The notes below the pieces were generated by a model. It saw only the letters and a list, made by a program, of their open reading frames with translations. It was not told the DNA's origin and ran no database searches. Positions 49,167 to 61,723 of a stretch of DNA of 64,000 nt are shown here, piece by piece. The DNA comes from Spirodela intermedia. Its lineage: Eukaryota; Streptophyta; Magnoliopsida; Alismatales; Araceae. Every line of letters begins with the position of its first letter. Within the stretch, counting starts at the first letter, position 1. Position numbers and translations under genes: made by a program. Where the stretch lies: NCBI GenBank assembly GCA_902729315.2, contig LR746268.1, positions 8,477,501 through 8,541,500 on the forward strand, given 5' to 3'.

Positions 49167-49315
49167 TCGATCAGATTGTGGCTCTCTCTCTCTCTCTCTC
49201 TCTCTCTCCCCCTAGATCCGTCCTCTTTGGTCGTCAGATGCTTTCAAAATTCGCACCTTTTAAACTCAGCTGCGTCTCATTCCCGGCGTCCGCTAAAGAA
49301 TAATCTGGTGATCGA
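49096..49315 (+). repeat. Imperfect duplication ending in CT tracts
   Basis: CCGGCGTCCG and TAATCTGGTGATCGA each occur twice (49096/49283 and 49156/49301), both times followed by a (CT)n tract. The spacing differs between copies, so it is a diverged duplication with indels. Confidence 0.55.
49182..49209 (+). repeat. (CT)n microsatellite
   Basis: About 13 CT units. Confidence 0.9.
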
Positions 49316-49346
49316 ACGGGCAAGGGGTTTCAAGATTTGCGAGGGG

Positions 49347-49351
<5 letters not shown>

Positions 49352-49394
<43 letters not shown>
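49352..49394 (+). repeat. (CT)n microsatellite
   Basis: About 21 CT units after a run of C. Confidence 0.9.
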
Positions 49395-49397
<3 letters not shown>

Positions 49398-49928
49398 CCC
49401 TCTAATTCACATAGTGGGACGACTGTAGGGCAGTAGACCCCACACCCCGGCTAGTGTGATGAAGCATCGGTAATGGCGGACGTTGAGACTCCGGAACTGG
49501 CACAAGAACCAGCATTCCTCTCTCTCTCTCTCTCTCCTTCAATCGCGAAGCATGCTCTTCCCAGCCGCAGAAACGCCGAAGGGCGAGACCCAGCGTCGAA
49601 AGGCAAGCTGGGCAGCTCCATCGCCGCCATTTGCTGGCGGACGCGAGGGTGGACGACTGGCGGGGGTGGGGACGGAGAACAGTGAGAGAGACTCGGCGGC
49701 TTCTCGTTCCCCGAGTCTGGAGTTAATGAACCACTCACCAGTGACGGAATCCCTTCTATTCATGCATCAGCGAAACCTGTTCATGCAGTCCTCTTCTCTT
49801 CCATCTCTCCGTCTCGAGCTCCCGTCTCAGCTGCCGGTCACCTCTCCCCTCTCCGCCTAGCTCAACATCTACCACCAAGCCCTCCTCTCCTCCTCCCTCC
49901 TCTCCCCTCTCCAGATTTGCTCAGAGCT

Positions 49929-49929
<1 letters not shown>

Positions 49930-49979
<50 letters not shown>
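49930..49979 (+). repeat. (GA)n microsatellite
   Basis: About 25 perfect GA units. Confidence 0.95.
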
Positions 49980-49981
<2 letters not shown>

Positions 49982-50133
49982 ATGCCGATAGAGGAAGAAG
50001 GGCGTACAGTGGACCGATAGAGATAGAGAGAGAGAAAGAGATGAGCTCGCCGCAATAAAAATGGTCGGACGGAAAACGTGGAAGCTTGTGAGAGACGGAG
50101 AGAGACAGATCGATAGAGAAAGAAAGGTACACG

Positions 50134-50174
50134 GGAGAGAGAGAGAGCGAGAGAGCGAGAGAGAAGAGAGAGGG

Positions 50175-50209
<35 letters not shown>

Positions 50210-50310
50210 AGAGGGAGCGAGAGAGCGAGAGAGAGAGAGAGAAAGAGAGAGAGAGGGAGCGAGAGAGCGAGAGAGAGAGAGAGAAAGAGAGAGAGAGGGA
50301 GCGAGAGAGC

Positions 50311-50349
<39 letters not shown>

Positions 50350-50398
50350 CGAGAGAGAAGAGAGAGGGAGCGAGAGAGAGAGAGAGAGAGAGAGAGGA
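50134..50398 (+). repeat. GA-rich minisatellite with a 41-42 base higher-order unit
   Basis: A long GA tract broken by GGGAGC, GCGAGAGAGC and AAAG variants. The landmark GGGAGC falls at 50172, 50213, 50255, 50297 and 50366, i.e. steps of 41, 42, 42 and 69. The minus-strand Ser/Leu-rich frame over it is an artefact. Confidence 0.85.
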
Positions 50399-51051
50399 GG
50401 TGAGCTCGCCGGAGTGAAAAATGGTGGGAGAGAACGAGGAAGCGGTAAAGCAGAAGGTGAAAATCTGGAGGGGTCCATGTGAATTTTCCAACTTAATTTA
50501 CAATATCTACTGTGCTCCGTGACCTCCATAATTCCCGGAGATCTTTCGTGTGGCCCACTGGGCCTACACTTTTATGGGCCCGCAGTGATATGGCCCCACG
50601 GCGGTAGCTTGGCCCATCCCTCTTCACCATTCAATTGGGCCGCCGCGGGGAAAAACGACCACCACGTGATCTCCCGCGTGATCCCATTAATAGGCCGGCC
50701 ATCTCCCCAACTCCTGCGGCAGTATGTGCCTCTATGGGCCCACTAGAAAGGGCCCAGTTCCTGATTCGAACATCGACGGCCCACACCACGATATGGCGGA
50801 TCCCCGCCACCGGATGGAAATCGAACGGTGAAGAACAACCCACGTTATTAGTAAATTAGCAACGGCTACCTACAGAGACGCTCGCCGACGCCGCCGCCGA
50901 TACCACAGCCGCTGCCCCCGCCGGCGAGATAAGTCTGTTCCTCGTCTTCTTCTGCTGCTGCTGCGGCTGCTGCTGCTGCTGCTTCGTCCACCGCCGTGGT
51001 TTCTGCTGGAGACTGGAACTGTGCAGAGAAACGCGAGAAGAGGAAGGTCCG

Positions 51052-51660
51052 TTAATGGCCACCGCTCGGGGTGGGCGGCTCCTCTTCTGAGGGTGGGCGG
51101 TGCTCGTCGTCGGAGCCGTCAGCCTCCGGCGGCCAAGGGGGAGAAGGCGGCGGCGTGTAGAATGGCGGGGAGAGGCCGGCGGATGAGAAGGAAAACGTCG
51201 CTTCTACCACCTCTCCGTCCGCCGCCACCGTCCTTCGGCCGCTGCCGACGGATCTCCCGCCGTCGTCCAACTCCAGAACTTCCTTCTCCTCCTCCTCCTC
51301 CCTGATGGTGAACAGCGCTCTGGAAGCGTACATCTGCTGTAACTTCTCCATCTCCATCTCGCCGGGGGGCGGCGGCGGTGGTGGCGGCTTCGCGGAGTCG
51401 CCGGAGTACAGGGGGTTGACGACGACGGAGGTGGGTTCCACGCGGGAATGGTTCTTCCTGCGGAGGATGCAGAGGAGAAGCCCTCTGGAAGTGGGCCTTG
51501 CCGGAGACTTGCGGGCGCCGGCAAGCTCGGGATCTCCGGCGCCGGCCCCCCGGAAAATCCGGAAGTAGAAAAGCATGTAGAGGATCTCGGCGGCCAATGC
51601 GAGGAGGAAGAAGCCCAACATGGGGATGAGGACCAGCCCGAGCTTGGTGAGGCCGCTCAT
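51052..51660 (-). CDS. Small single-pass membrane protein, plant family of unknown function
   Basis: Intronless, 202 residues. The N-terminus MSGLTKLGLVLIPMLGFFLL continues into ALAAEILYMLFYF, one hydrophobic membrane helix at about residues 6-34, followed by a basic stretch. Conserved-looking blocks are LLLCILRRKNHSRVEP (an RVEP motif) and LQQMYASRALFTIREEEEEK. I recognise this order (N-terminal helix, RVEP, LYTIKEEE-like block) from an uncharacterised angiosperm membrane family; no function is known to me. The C-terminal third is Pro/Ser/Glu-rich and probably disordered. Type and membrane (plasma membrane or endomembrane) cannot be told. No partner gene is suggested by its neighbours. Confidence 0.72.
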   Translation of the reverse strand: MSGLTKLGLVLIPMLGFFLLALAAEILYMLFYFRIFRGAGAGDPELAGARKSPARPTSRGLLLCILRRKNHSRVEPTSVVVNPLYSGDSAKPPPPPPPPGEMEMEKLQQMYASRALFTIREEEEEKEVLELDDGGRSVGSGRRTVAADGEVVEATFSFSSAGLSPPFYTPPPSPPWPPEADGSDDEHRPPSEEEPPTPSGGH

Positions 51661-51729
51661 GGCGGCGAGGAGGGAGATGAGCGGGCTGAGCAGGAAGAAG
51701 AGGGGGTTGACTAATACTCCGTAAACGTG

Positions 51730-53820
51730 GGAGGGGAAGAAGAAGGGTGGGGGGTCACCGTTTCAGAAGGTCGTTCACCTGCTGCAGCCGGTTTCACATA
51801 TGGAAGACTGAATGGGGTTCCCATACTAGGTAAATGGGCTAGCGGCAGGGTGAACGGGCCGGTAGTATTTTATGGGCCTGTTGTGGTCAAGGCCGCCGCC
51901 TCTTGGGCTGAGCTAGCTGGGGAAAAAATGGGTCTAATGGGTCTAATGGGCCTATTAGGCCGGTTAAACCATTCCCGCTCTTAAACCTTCTAAAATGACG
52001 GTCCTTCATTGTACCATAGCCCATCACCACATATAGGAAATTTTATGGTGATAGTTATTGATGTTAGGGTTCTGGGGTCCTTTAAAAATTGACAAAACAT
52101 GAACAAGGGGCAAAATGGTCATTTCATAACTTCTTTTTATAAAACATTCAGACTCTGGAAAATCATAAAAAAATTAAAAATATGAGAAGTGCCCATAATA
52201 TTAAAAGTTGTTTAAACATTTTTTTCGTTATTATGCATATTTTGGAAAAATAACCAATTTAAAGTGAAGAAAATTTAAAATAAAAGAAAAGCTCTCATAC
52301 CATGCCTAAGATTTCAAGCCCATGCGAAAGAGCTTTGGATTCATGCTACAATGATTTTGCATCCCTGGCACAAGGCCTCATATCTGCACTATGATATGAG
52401 TTGCCTATGTCATGGTAACCATATCTAGAAACAACTGACCATGAGTACATCAATTTATTAGGGGCTCGAAGATAGCCATTAAATGGCAATGACAACACTT
52501 ATTCCTACTATTTATTGGATAGATGAAAGAAATTATAATTTTCCCTATAATTTTTTTAAAAAAAGAGATTGTAATTATCCACTAATTCATCACATTTATA
52601 TAAGTTATATAATGACTTGGCAACTCTTCAAAATGGAAATCAAGTTCTAAATTGTTAGCATCCAAGCTAGGGATGAGGTTGCTATCTCTCACTAAAAGGA
52701 GGCATTGTGTATAACATTTAATTTCCATTATAATACTAGTTCATTGTTGACATTAGGAGCACTTGGGTGCTTTCTAGAACAACTAATTTAGAATTTGGAG
52801 CTACCAAAAAATAAAACAGGACAAAAACTATAGTAGTTTGGCTTCTTAGAGTTTCAAGAGTAGAAAAAATTAGCTAAGGAAGATGTTAATAAGAGTTTTA
52901 CTTTATTAACCTCCTAGAGTCGTGAATTTAGAAACAATTCCTAGATTCATTGGAACCTATTGGAGTAGTGAAGATAGTGGGGGTGCATAAACACCAATAT
53001 GACATGCCTTTTTACTAAAATATAGAGAAAATTAACATAGGTGAAAATTTATAGACAATTGTCTCTATAGATTGTTGGCCTAGAGAGGTGAACCATTCTA
53101 AATATTGAGGGTTCGTATTTTTTATTCATTAGAGTCAACACTCTAAGTTTTCTAGAAATAATTATGTTCCTATAATACTTTATAGTCATTCAAGAAAGTC
53201 AATTCACCCTTCTCTCTTATAACCAACAATAATCCAGCCTTGTGCCCTAAGAAGTAGTAATGTATGTCTTTTATTCAAAGAATATATTTTCAAAAAATAT
53301 TTGAATCATCGTAGGCAGCAATAGCATAATCTAATTAAAAATAAAGTGTTATATTTTTAGAAACAGATAGACATCAAAAACCATACTTTCACATCTATGT
53401 TGTTCCAATAATGTAAATTCCCTTTGTTTAAGCCGCTAGTCCATAGTAAAATCACCTAAGGCCATTTGTATCTTCTAATCTGTGACAAATCCAGAACCTT
53501 TACACTATATTCCACGTGGCATATGTAATTATAAGCATATGCTGACATGTGATGTTCCTCAATGCCCAAATTCTAATGCGCCAGACGTTTCAGGCCCATG
53601 ACAGAAAAGACCCCCGGGATATTACGTGATGCAGATGGCAATCCAGACGTACAGCTCATGGAAGATCTAGTGGCGTTATCAGACTTATTAGCGGTGCTTG
53701 GAAGATAAGAGACAGATAAAACTTACGAAGTGCTGTGGAGGTAACCGTTAAGCTTCCTCTTTTGATGAGGAAAGGAAGCCCGATAAAGCGAGTTCTTTAC
53801 GTTCTCTCACCTTAGAGCCT
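51730..53820. other. AT-rich gene-poor stretch
   Basis: No coding signal on either strand from about 52 to 53.6 kb; many short homopolymer runs. It probably includes the promoter of the membrane-protein gene at its left edge. Confidence 0.6.
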
Positions 53821-54446
53821 CTACCTCCGCAGAAACCCTAACTGGGTCTTCGCGAACTCCCACCGGGAAATCTCACAAAGTCAGGTTGTCTGTGAATGGT
53901 TTCCGTCCCCCACATTCACGTGCTCCCCTCTTGTTTCTTTTTGACTGGTCTTCCCGTGGCGACCGCGAGGAACCCGAGGAGCAAATGAACAAGAGCGAGA
54001 GAGAGAGGGAGAGAGAGAGAGGGAGACATATGGGCTGGCTTCCAATCGTGCCAGGATTGGATCGGACCCATCTTCTGGGATCAAGCAATCATCACGTCCC
54101 AATGATGAATAGCATAGAATGATATACTGGGATATTTCGGGGGGCGCGGCGGCGGGGTGGAGAGCTTTCCGATCCGAGGAGTCGCTTACTTTCATGCAGA
54201 TGGATTCGGGGGATCGATGGTGACTGTGTCAGGAGGAAAAGAAAACGGGCGCAAGTTTCCCTGCAGAGTCTCAGGGGGTGTGGAAACAATGTCCCCATTC
54301 AGACGAACCTTTCGCAGACGCTTTGGCCGGAAGAGGGAGGCTTTCTCTCTAACGGGAGGAAGGATGGAATGGTTGGAGGCGTGGGGCTTTGTCTTCTCTT
54401 CGAATTTAGACTATCGCATAGAGGGGCAATTCTTTGGTACGACAAT

Positions 54447-54450
<4 letters not shown>

Positions 54451-54497
<47 letters not shown>
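54451..54497 (+). repeat. (TC)n microsatellite
   Basis: About 23 TC units. Confidence 0.95.
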
Positions 54498-54499
<2 letters not shown>

Positions 54500-55123
54500 A
54501 TATCTATCTTTGTCTATCTCCCGTAAGCTTCTCTCCATGAAATCCTGGAGAATAGTACGTAACATATTCTGGATCGTTTATACATTACTATCGACCATGT
54601 GAGTATGTTGGAAATGGGAAATAACACAAGGATATTTATTTCACAACTCAAGCGAACGGTTTTCTTTCAGACGAACACCGGAAATTGTATTTATGCATAA
54701 TATATTTTTTCTAAAGAAAAAACCCTTGAAGAAGAGATTACTTCATGCCACCAAACGATTTCCGCCTGTTTATTTCTTGTCTTGGGACCTATGAACTTCT
54801 TGATGGATCGTTATTAATTTTTCTCCATATAACTTGTGGAAAAAGAGAAGCCATCAATCAGAAGGAACAACCAATCATCTTTGAAAACTATCAATCGTAA
54901 TTGGTAGCTCAAAACATTATTTCTAGCCTCTCTCATCGTGGGAGATGAAATTAAGAAGACGAAGATATGGTGTGCACCGAAACTTAAAATGGACTATGTT
55001 AACCCTTGATATTAAGATTGTGGCGGATGAATGGGTTCCCAATTTTTTTCGTCATTTCTCGTTTTCTTCTTTGCTCCCTTTTTCTTACTATTACTATAAA
55101 TCTCATAATCAGTTATATGGCCG

Positions 55124-55247
<124 letters not shown>

Positions 55248-56004
55248 GATAGGTTACGTATGGAAACCGTTTTTTAAAAAAGATGTATGCACTCAGATTA
55301 CCCTTGTCTGTGCGCGCGCGAGCGTGAATGAGTGAGAATGAGAACAATTTACAGTTGACAGCATGAAAGTGAAAGAGAAAAGATGGGGAGAGGAGCAGCC
55401 AAAGGAATTCTCCGATTTTGGTATACAGCGGCTTCAGGGAATCGGGTGAAAGCAGGCGCCAAGCAAGGTATTATAACGTCTGTCAAAAGGGTGATGAGAA
55501 AGAAAAGCCTAAGGGAGAGAGAGAGAGAAAGAGAGAGATCCCATCTTCCGGGGTGATCTAACAGCCGTGATGATCTGACGTTTTTCACACATGGCGGAGG
55601 TGGGTTGGGCGTGTGGAGCAAGAATGGTAGAGAAGGGATCGTACGGTCCTCGTCATGCATGCGCATTCGGAGGAGATCCAGGTTTAGAGAAGGGAGAATC
55701 TCGACGTTCCTAGAGTTACCTCCGCAAACGGGGGGAAATTTGTAAGGGTAACTCGGTCAACCCGCATTTTAGGAGAGGTCTCTCCAGACCTCATCCCAAC
55801 TTTGTACTGACTTATTACAGCTTATTTGCCCCTTTCTATATCATTTATTATCTTGTGGGCATCCTGTCCCCGTGCTCTCTTCTCTCCGCTGTGCTGTCAT
55901 GCCTCTTCATAAGCCCATTAAGTCTTAGGTCTCATTCCTTAATAAATTTGATGAACATTACGAGAAAATGTAAAGAAGTGAGAAGTATGAGAAAACTATA
56001 GGAT

Positions 56005-56006
<2 letters not shown>

Positions 56007-56066
<60 letters not shown>
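56007..56066 (+). repeat. (TC)n microsatellite
   Basis: About 30 perfect TC units. Confidence 0.95.
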
Positions 56067-56069
<3 letters not shown>

Positions 56070-58662
56070 GCTCCCTCACTCCCCTCCACTTCCTCTCTCT
56101 GGTGTTCTGTTTTTTGTGCACACTTTCCTCTCAACATTACCCCTTTTTTCCGGGTTTAACAGAGCCACCGTCGAATTATCCCTCTTCTTCATGCGTGAGT
56201 AATTATGAGTCTCCAAGTTTCTTCATACCTCGGCAGCTCCCCATGCAACAACGCTCAGAGTTTTTACGTCCACGTGATGAGAGAGAGAGATGCTGGCGTC
56301 TCCATTCCGGTTAAAGGAGAGAGAAGAATGAATAAAAGAAAGAAAGCGATTAGTGCAAGCCTCCTCCCTTTCGAGTTTAAGGTAAAGCGAGAAAGTGAGC
56401 AACCCAAAAGTGGGGAAGCATATAATGATGTTGGGATTTCCGCGGGAATGAATGGGCATCTTAGAGTGGGACTGTCAGTGGGTTTGGGTAACTCCGGAGT
56501 TCGGCTAGGTCCACCCTCTCTGGACACAACGCTTAAAACTAGGGCCATGCGAGGGGCGTCACACCAGGGACTTGGCGAGGTCCAGTCAACAAGCCGTACG
56601 ATTATTTTTCTCTCATTTTATCATCCAACGATAGGTCACATGGCCGCTCATCCCCCTCTACTGACCCAGGTCTTTCCGGTGCGGTCCCTTGCTTATCAGT
56701 GCAGGGGCGAATAGACCGCTTTCCAGGATTTTCTCCCAGCATATGTCCGGGGTGGTGAATTTGATAAGCCCTGGCCCGTTATCTGCAGAGTGCTTCTCCC
56801 GAATGTGATTAGCTTTTCCCGCACCAGACATGCTTATGAGCCGACACACGACGATTTCCCTCTTACAGTAAAGAATTCGTTTGCTTTGTCGACGTCGCCC
56901 GCAGGATGTGAGATAATCTAAAGCGGCCAAGATGCTGGCTATCTCTCAACTTCGAATTTAATCGCCTTTCGAGCTCCCCACAACTTTTCGAGGAGGAGAA
57001 TGTCAGGGTTAAGAAAATCTAAAGCGAGAAAGGGGAGTTCTTTTTCAAAACACATCGGCAAGTGTGAAAAGGAGCGCAATTTCAATATTTCTTCTAAAAG
57101 AAGATTGTGCTTTCCCTTCTAAAGTAGCCGCCTCTTCGCACCACTCTCAAGTTATGAATCTTACCTTAAACCTCCTCTGATTCTCCACCGTTTTCTTTTT
57201 CTTTTTCTTTTCGATTTGAAATCCTTACTGCACACCGCGATAGTCTGTCATGAGGTTTGGACGTAAAGAAAAAACGAAAAAGTGGGTTTCAAGCTGGACT
57301 CCAGTGAATTCATGGCTGAGACCCGAAAGGTTCAGTGAATTCATGCCCTTAGTATAGGAGAGATGGGAGAGAGAGAGAGACGAAGACTGGTCTTGGTCTT
57401 CCGTTTCTAGCCGAGCGCTGAATATGTGAGGCTACCTGAGATTATTTAATTAACCACTCCCCATTTTGTGGTTTGTGAAGCTCCGGGAAATAATGATTGC
57501 CGTGGCGGATGCCGGTGCTTGGTGACCACTCTGGTGCATTCGCCAATCCGAGGAAATTCAACTCAAGCTTCATGTATGTCTTCCAAGACCATGATTCCTT
57601 TCATTTCTCGAGGTTATCACCGGCCACTACGATCTCTTGACGAGGGAACAGGGTTGCTATAGCAACGAAGCACACCCACACAGTTCGTGTGATCTCTGTC
57701 TTCATTCTATATTCCATGGACCCTTCTGTTTGGCCAATCGACCCCACAAACAGATATGGACAACTGTGGTTCGGTCAATAGTGGGTGCTCCAAGTGGCGT
57801 GGACAGCATCATTGCCCAAGGAGAGCATTTCTCTCAATGTGAAGCCTACTTTCTGATCTCCCATGTAAACCCTGGAAATTTTAAACATTAGATGAAAATA
57901 AGATTCTTGATTAATATATGTAGTATGGCCTAAGCTGTGCTCTTTTATGATTTTTTTTTTATGGAAATTAACTTCTTCAAGCATCGTCGCGAACTGGGCT
58001 CATCTTCATCCCCTCGGCAAAACCCTCAACGTCAGCGTGGACAGGAAACAACGGGTTGGAAAACGATCAGATAGAAATATGGGAGAAACCTAGCTTAACC
58101 CTCAAATTTTGGACGTTAAAGAACTAGACATACTCGCCAAGTACAGCTTTGGACGCTCATTTAATAGATTTAAATACCTTTTCTAGATCTCGTTCACCGA
58201 ACCTTCAGGCTTAACGGCAGTCATGGGCCTGATTTTGCTTTATTTCAGAGGTAATGATGATTGGACTGTTTATGAATGGAGGAAAATAACAGCGGTATTA
58301 ATAAAAGGTACGTGATCTATCTCCTTTGACAGAGACTGACAAATTTCTTTTGTAGAAAGAGATGGAAGATGGCAAAGCTCAAGAAGATCGCATACATGAC
58401 GACTGGCCGTCGATTCCTGAAAGACAAGCGGGTCCTAATGCAGTTGGTAAAGGAGACAAGATAACAAGGAAACTCCAACCTCTTGGTCCACCCATAGGAA
58501 GCAACGAGCAAAGAGAAAGAGAACCAGCCTCTACAATCCCCAACTTACGAGAAAATCGCTACCAATATACAGATCTCTTCAAATTCATAAGAAGAAATAA
58601 TGAAAAATATAATAATGTTTTGGTTTTCAACGGAGGAAGGACGAACTTTCTACAGTCCCCAA

Positions 58663-61600
58663 CTAGAAGTCGTCGTTCAACTTGAAGAAGAACCGCCCGT
58701 CTACCAAACTGAGTAGGTCAATCTCGTCGTAAGTCCAAACTTGTACTTCATCTTCATCGTCGGCTGACAGATTCAAATCCAACGATTTGAAGTGGGGTTT
58801 CTCCTTCTCGCCTTCCAAACCCTTTTCTCCATCGCTCTCTGACTTCTGCTTGACGGAGGGAGAGCAGGCCCTTGATCTCGAATCGAAGCTTTCACAGCTG
58901 AGGATGATGATCGCGTCGCTGAGACCGACTTCCTCGCCGTCGGAAGAGCGTATCTTCCCTCGCTCGATTGCGTTCCTTATGTTTATTTGGGTATAGTAAT
59001 CCATTTGCTCTACGTCTTCCACTAGTACGACGGAGTGTGGATCCTTGCGGACGGCTTCTGCCAATCTCTCTGTGTAGCTGTTGCTAGCTTCTGATCTGGG
59101 CCGCTTACTTCGGAGATCGTCGCTTGATCCAGACCTTGTTGAAGCAAAGCTACTCAAACCAAATGAAACGAAGCTTGCCGGGGATCCAAAGATGAGGCAA
59201 GCCAAGCCCCTCGCTATCCTATCCTTGCCTTCGTGGTCGCCACCTTGAAAGAGCAACCACGTATCCTCTCTGATCTTGGAGTTCGATCCTTCTTTCCTTC
59301 GCGTCATTCCCGACCTACACCGGAGAACGGTGGCCGCGATATCAGGAACTATATCTTTCTGCCACGTAGCCTTCTTCTCCAGGGCATGGCACAGTGACTT
59401 CAAGTTCTCGGCATTTAGCTCCTTGAAGCTGTTGGGGCGGTCTGCTTCCATGGTCTCACCGGACGACGTCGAGAAAGGACTAGGGTCAGGCTTAGAGCCT
59501 GCATCTGCGGCCTGAGATGCGCAGCCACGGTGGTCAGCCCAAGGACTTCTGCCGTCGGTGGGGACGGGCCAGGTTTTGTGCTTCTGGAGTAGGCTGCACT
59601 GTTTTTGCCCATACGACAAGACGGAAGAGGAGGTCGGAGAGATTGAGGAGAAGTTTAGGGTTTTCTCCTGCAAGAGGTGGTGATGCTTGCGGGATGAGCT
59701 GCATGTGGTATTCCACCTCCTGCATAGATCCCCGATATGCTTCTGTTTACGGTTACATGAAACACAAAATACATGGGTTAAACGATGCTCATTGGCTAAT
59801 AATCATTGAAGCATGGGAGAAGATGAGATGATCACCTCGTTAGAGGCCGCCGTCCTTCTATTTTCTTCTTTGTATTGCTGGAGCCACGAAGGAAGGCTGG
59901 AGGTGACGGAGCCGAGGTTGCTGCCGCAGCTATTCGTCAGGCCCTTCGCCTGGATCTCCACCTTAACGGGAGCATCCCAGCAACCGAGCTTGTTCTCGCC
60001 TCCATTTTCAATCCGAGACCACGACGATACATCTCCATTGATGCCACTGAAACAAAAAGCAGGACGGCAAAATATCAGCAGAAGAATTGGGGTGATATTC
60101 TACTCCAGATAATCTATGGCAATGCTTTTAAAAGTTTTTAATGAATTTATCTATGTTGGGGGGAGTCGGAAACAGGAAGAGGAGGCGTGGGCCGGCGAAA
60201 GGCTCGGCTGTAACCTTTTGGAAAAGCGAAGAGCTCACAGCAATGTGAAAATATACCTAACGGATTTCTCGTTCGATTCAGTGCTTTCTTCTTTTTTGTT
60301 TATCGGAATCGACGATCGGAGGAGGAGAGGGAAAATCTAGCGAACGGATAAGGGGAGAAACCAAAAGAACACCTCCCACGTCCCAGCTTTTCATGGTAAA
60401 AGCCGGGGGCTCAGCTTTCCTTTCGAGATTCACAATAGGAGCTCTCCCTCTGATGAATCAGAGAAAACAGGGTGATCTTGATTATCCTTGATTATCTCAT
60501 GATTGCGGAGAGTTTTACCTGTCGCAGCTGAGGCTCAGTCTCAAGCTTCCTGAGGGAATGGTTATGGGGACGAGGCCCCAAACAGCTTCTAGAGAGGGAT
60601 TCCCGGTCTTGCACCGGATGTAAGTCTGATATGTTGCGATCCCCATGAGCCAGAATCTGCCGCCACTGGTATGCTCCCCAGACCAACCGGAGGAAAGCCT
60701 CCCAAGCTCCATGATCACGTGTTCTACCGGGCAATAGCAACTCCGCCCCTTTCCCCCGGAGGCAGAACTGTACTCGGCGGCCCACTTCAGATCCCCGAGG
60801 TACAGGATAGCTCCACTCTCCGCGCAGTAGCTCTTGAGGAGGCATCTGAGCTCCCCCAACTTCTGCTCCACCTCTTCTCTAGAGAGGCACCTGAAGGAGA
60901 TGAGAGGGAGGCTGATGAACTGCACATTCCCAAAGATCTCAGGCACCTCCGCCTTGCCGATGGTATCCATCACAGCTTTCACGACTCCCTCAGCAGTCGT
61001 CGAGCACTCACCAACGATCACTACGCTCCTCTTCCTCCGGCTGACCAAGAAGTCTACGACGGCCTTCACGTCTTCTTGCCTTACTTGATCCGCTGGCATG
61101 GCTTTGACTGAAGGGGTTGAAGACCGGAGGCTGCTGGGATTGGCCTTGGGCTTGGCCGCGGTGCCGGGAGAGAGGGGAGAAGACTCGGATATCTCCAAGG
61201 AGACCGCCTGCTCCACGTTGTTCTTCACCTGGGTACTCGAGAAGCCGGCTTCTCTCATGACCCGGCTGACGCTTGGATCATCCAGGATGGAGATAATCAG
61301 CTGCTCCACCTCAATCTTCACAGCCAGGAGGGGCTGCTGCTGGGTCTCGATGGAACCCCGTCGCTGCTGGGCCTGCGCGCGCTTGAAGGCCGCCACAAGG
61401 GCGTTGGAGAGAGACGGGGGGTAGTGATGATGGTTGTAGGAAGGCTGGGGGCCGAGCATGGGGACCGAGGAGGTGGAAGCTGGGAGGCGGTTGAGGGCGA
61501 CGTTGAAGCAGAGTTCGAGGGCCTTGCACTGGAGGGGATGAGAGTGGGACTGGAGGCAAGCGGCCCTGAGGATCCCCGCAGAGGAAGACAGCATGATGTT

Positions 61601-61723
61601 GGCGACGTGAAGAGGGGTGACCTGCGCATGGCCACGGCGCCGCGCGAGGCTCACCGCTTGCTTCACAATCCCAGCCGCCTCCACGGTCAGGGCTTGCTGC
61701 ACCGTGGAGCCCCCAGCTCTCAT
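58663..61723 (-). CDS. SMXL3: SMXL3-type regulator (SMAX1-LIKE/D53 family, ClpB-like)
   Basis: Three exons, in phase: 61723-60519, 60046-59836, 59742-58663, giving 831 residues, the size of the SMXL3 branch. The double Clp N domain begins MRAGGSTVQQALTVEAAGIV and carries LARRRGHAQVTPLHVANIML, LQCKALELCFNVALNRLP and SRVMREAGFSSTQVK. A degenerate first nucleotide-binding region (VVIVGECSTTAEGVVKAVMD) and SSLPSWLQQYKEENRR follow. The second region has only a weak P-loop (GGDHEGKD, about 639-646) and VVLVEDVEQ in place of Walker B. An EAR repressor motif, LDLNL (about 793-797), is present for TOPLESS binding. The FRGKT-type degron of D53/SMXL7 is absent, as known for SMXL3/4/5, which promote phloem formation independently of strigolactone. 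CT-rich sequence precedes the ATG in gene sense. Confidence 0.94.

Noticed and set aside
50134-50398. CRISPR-like regular spacing
   Set aside because: Units are all GA-rich with no unique spacers, in a eukaryotic genome.
49862-50529. Long Ser/Leu-rich minus frames and Arg/Glu-rich plus frames
   Set aside because: They are translations of GA/CT repeats, open simply because such repeats contain no stops.
56205-56714. 169-codon plus frame
   Set aside because: No domain, odd composition, with overlapping minus frames of similar length; likely chance.
58362-58685. 107-codon plus frame at the 3' end of the SMXL3-type gene
   Set aside because: Overlaps the stop and 3'UTR on the other strand; no recognisable motif.
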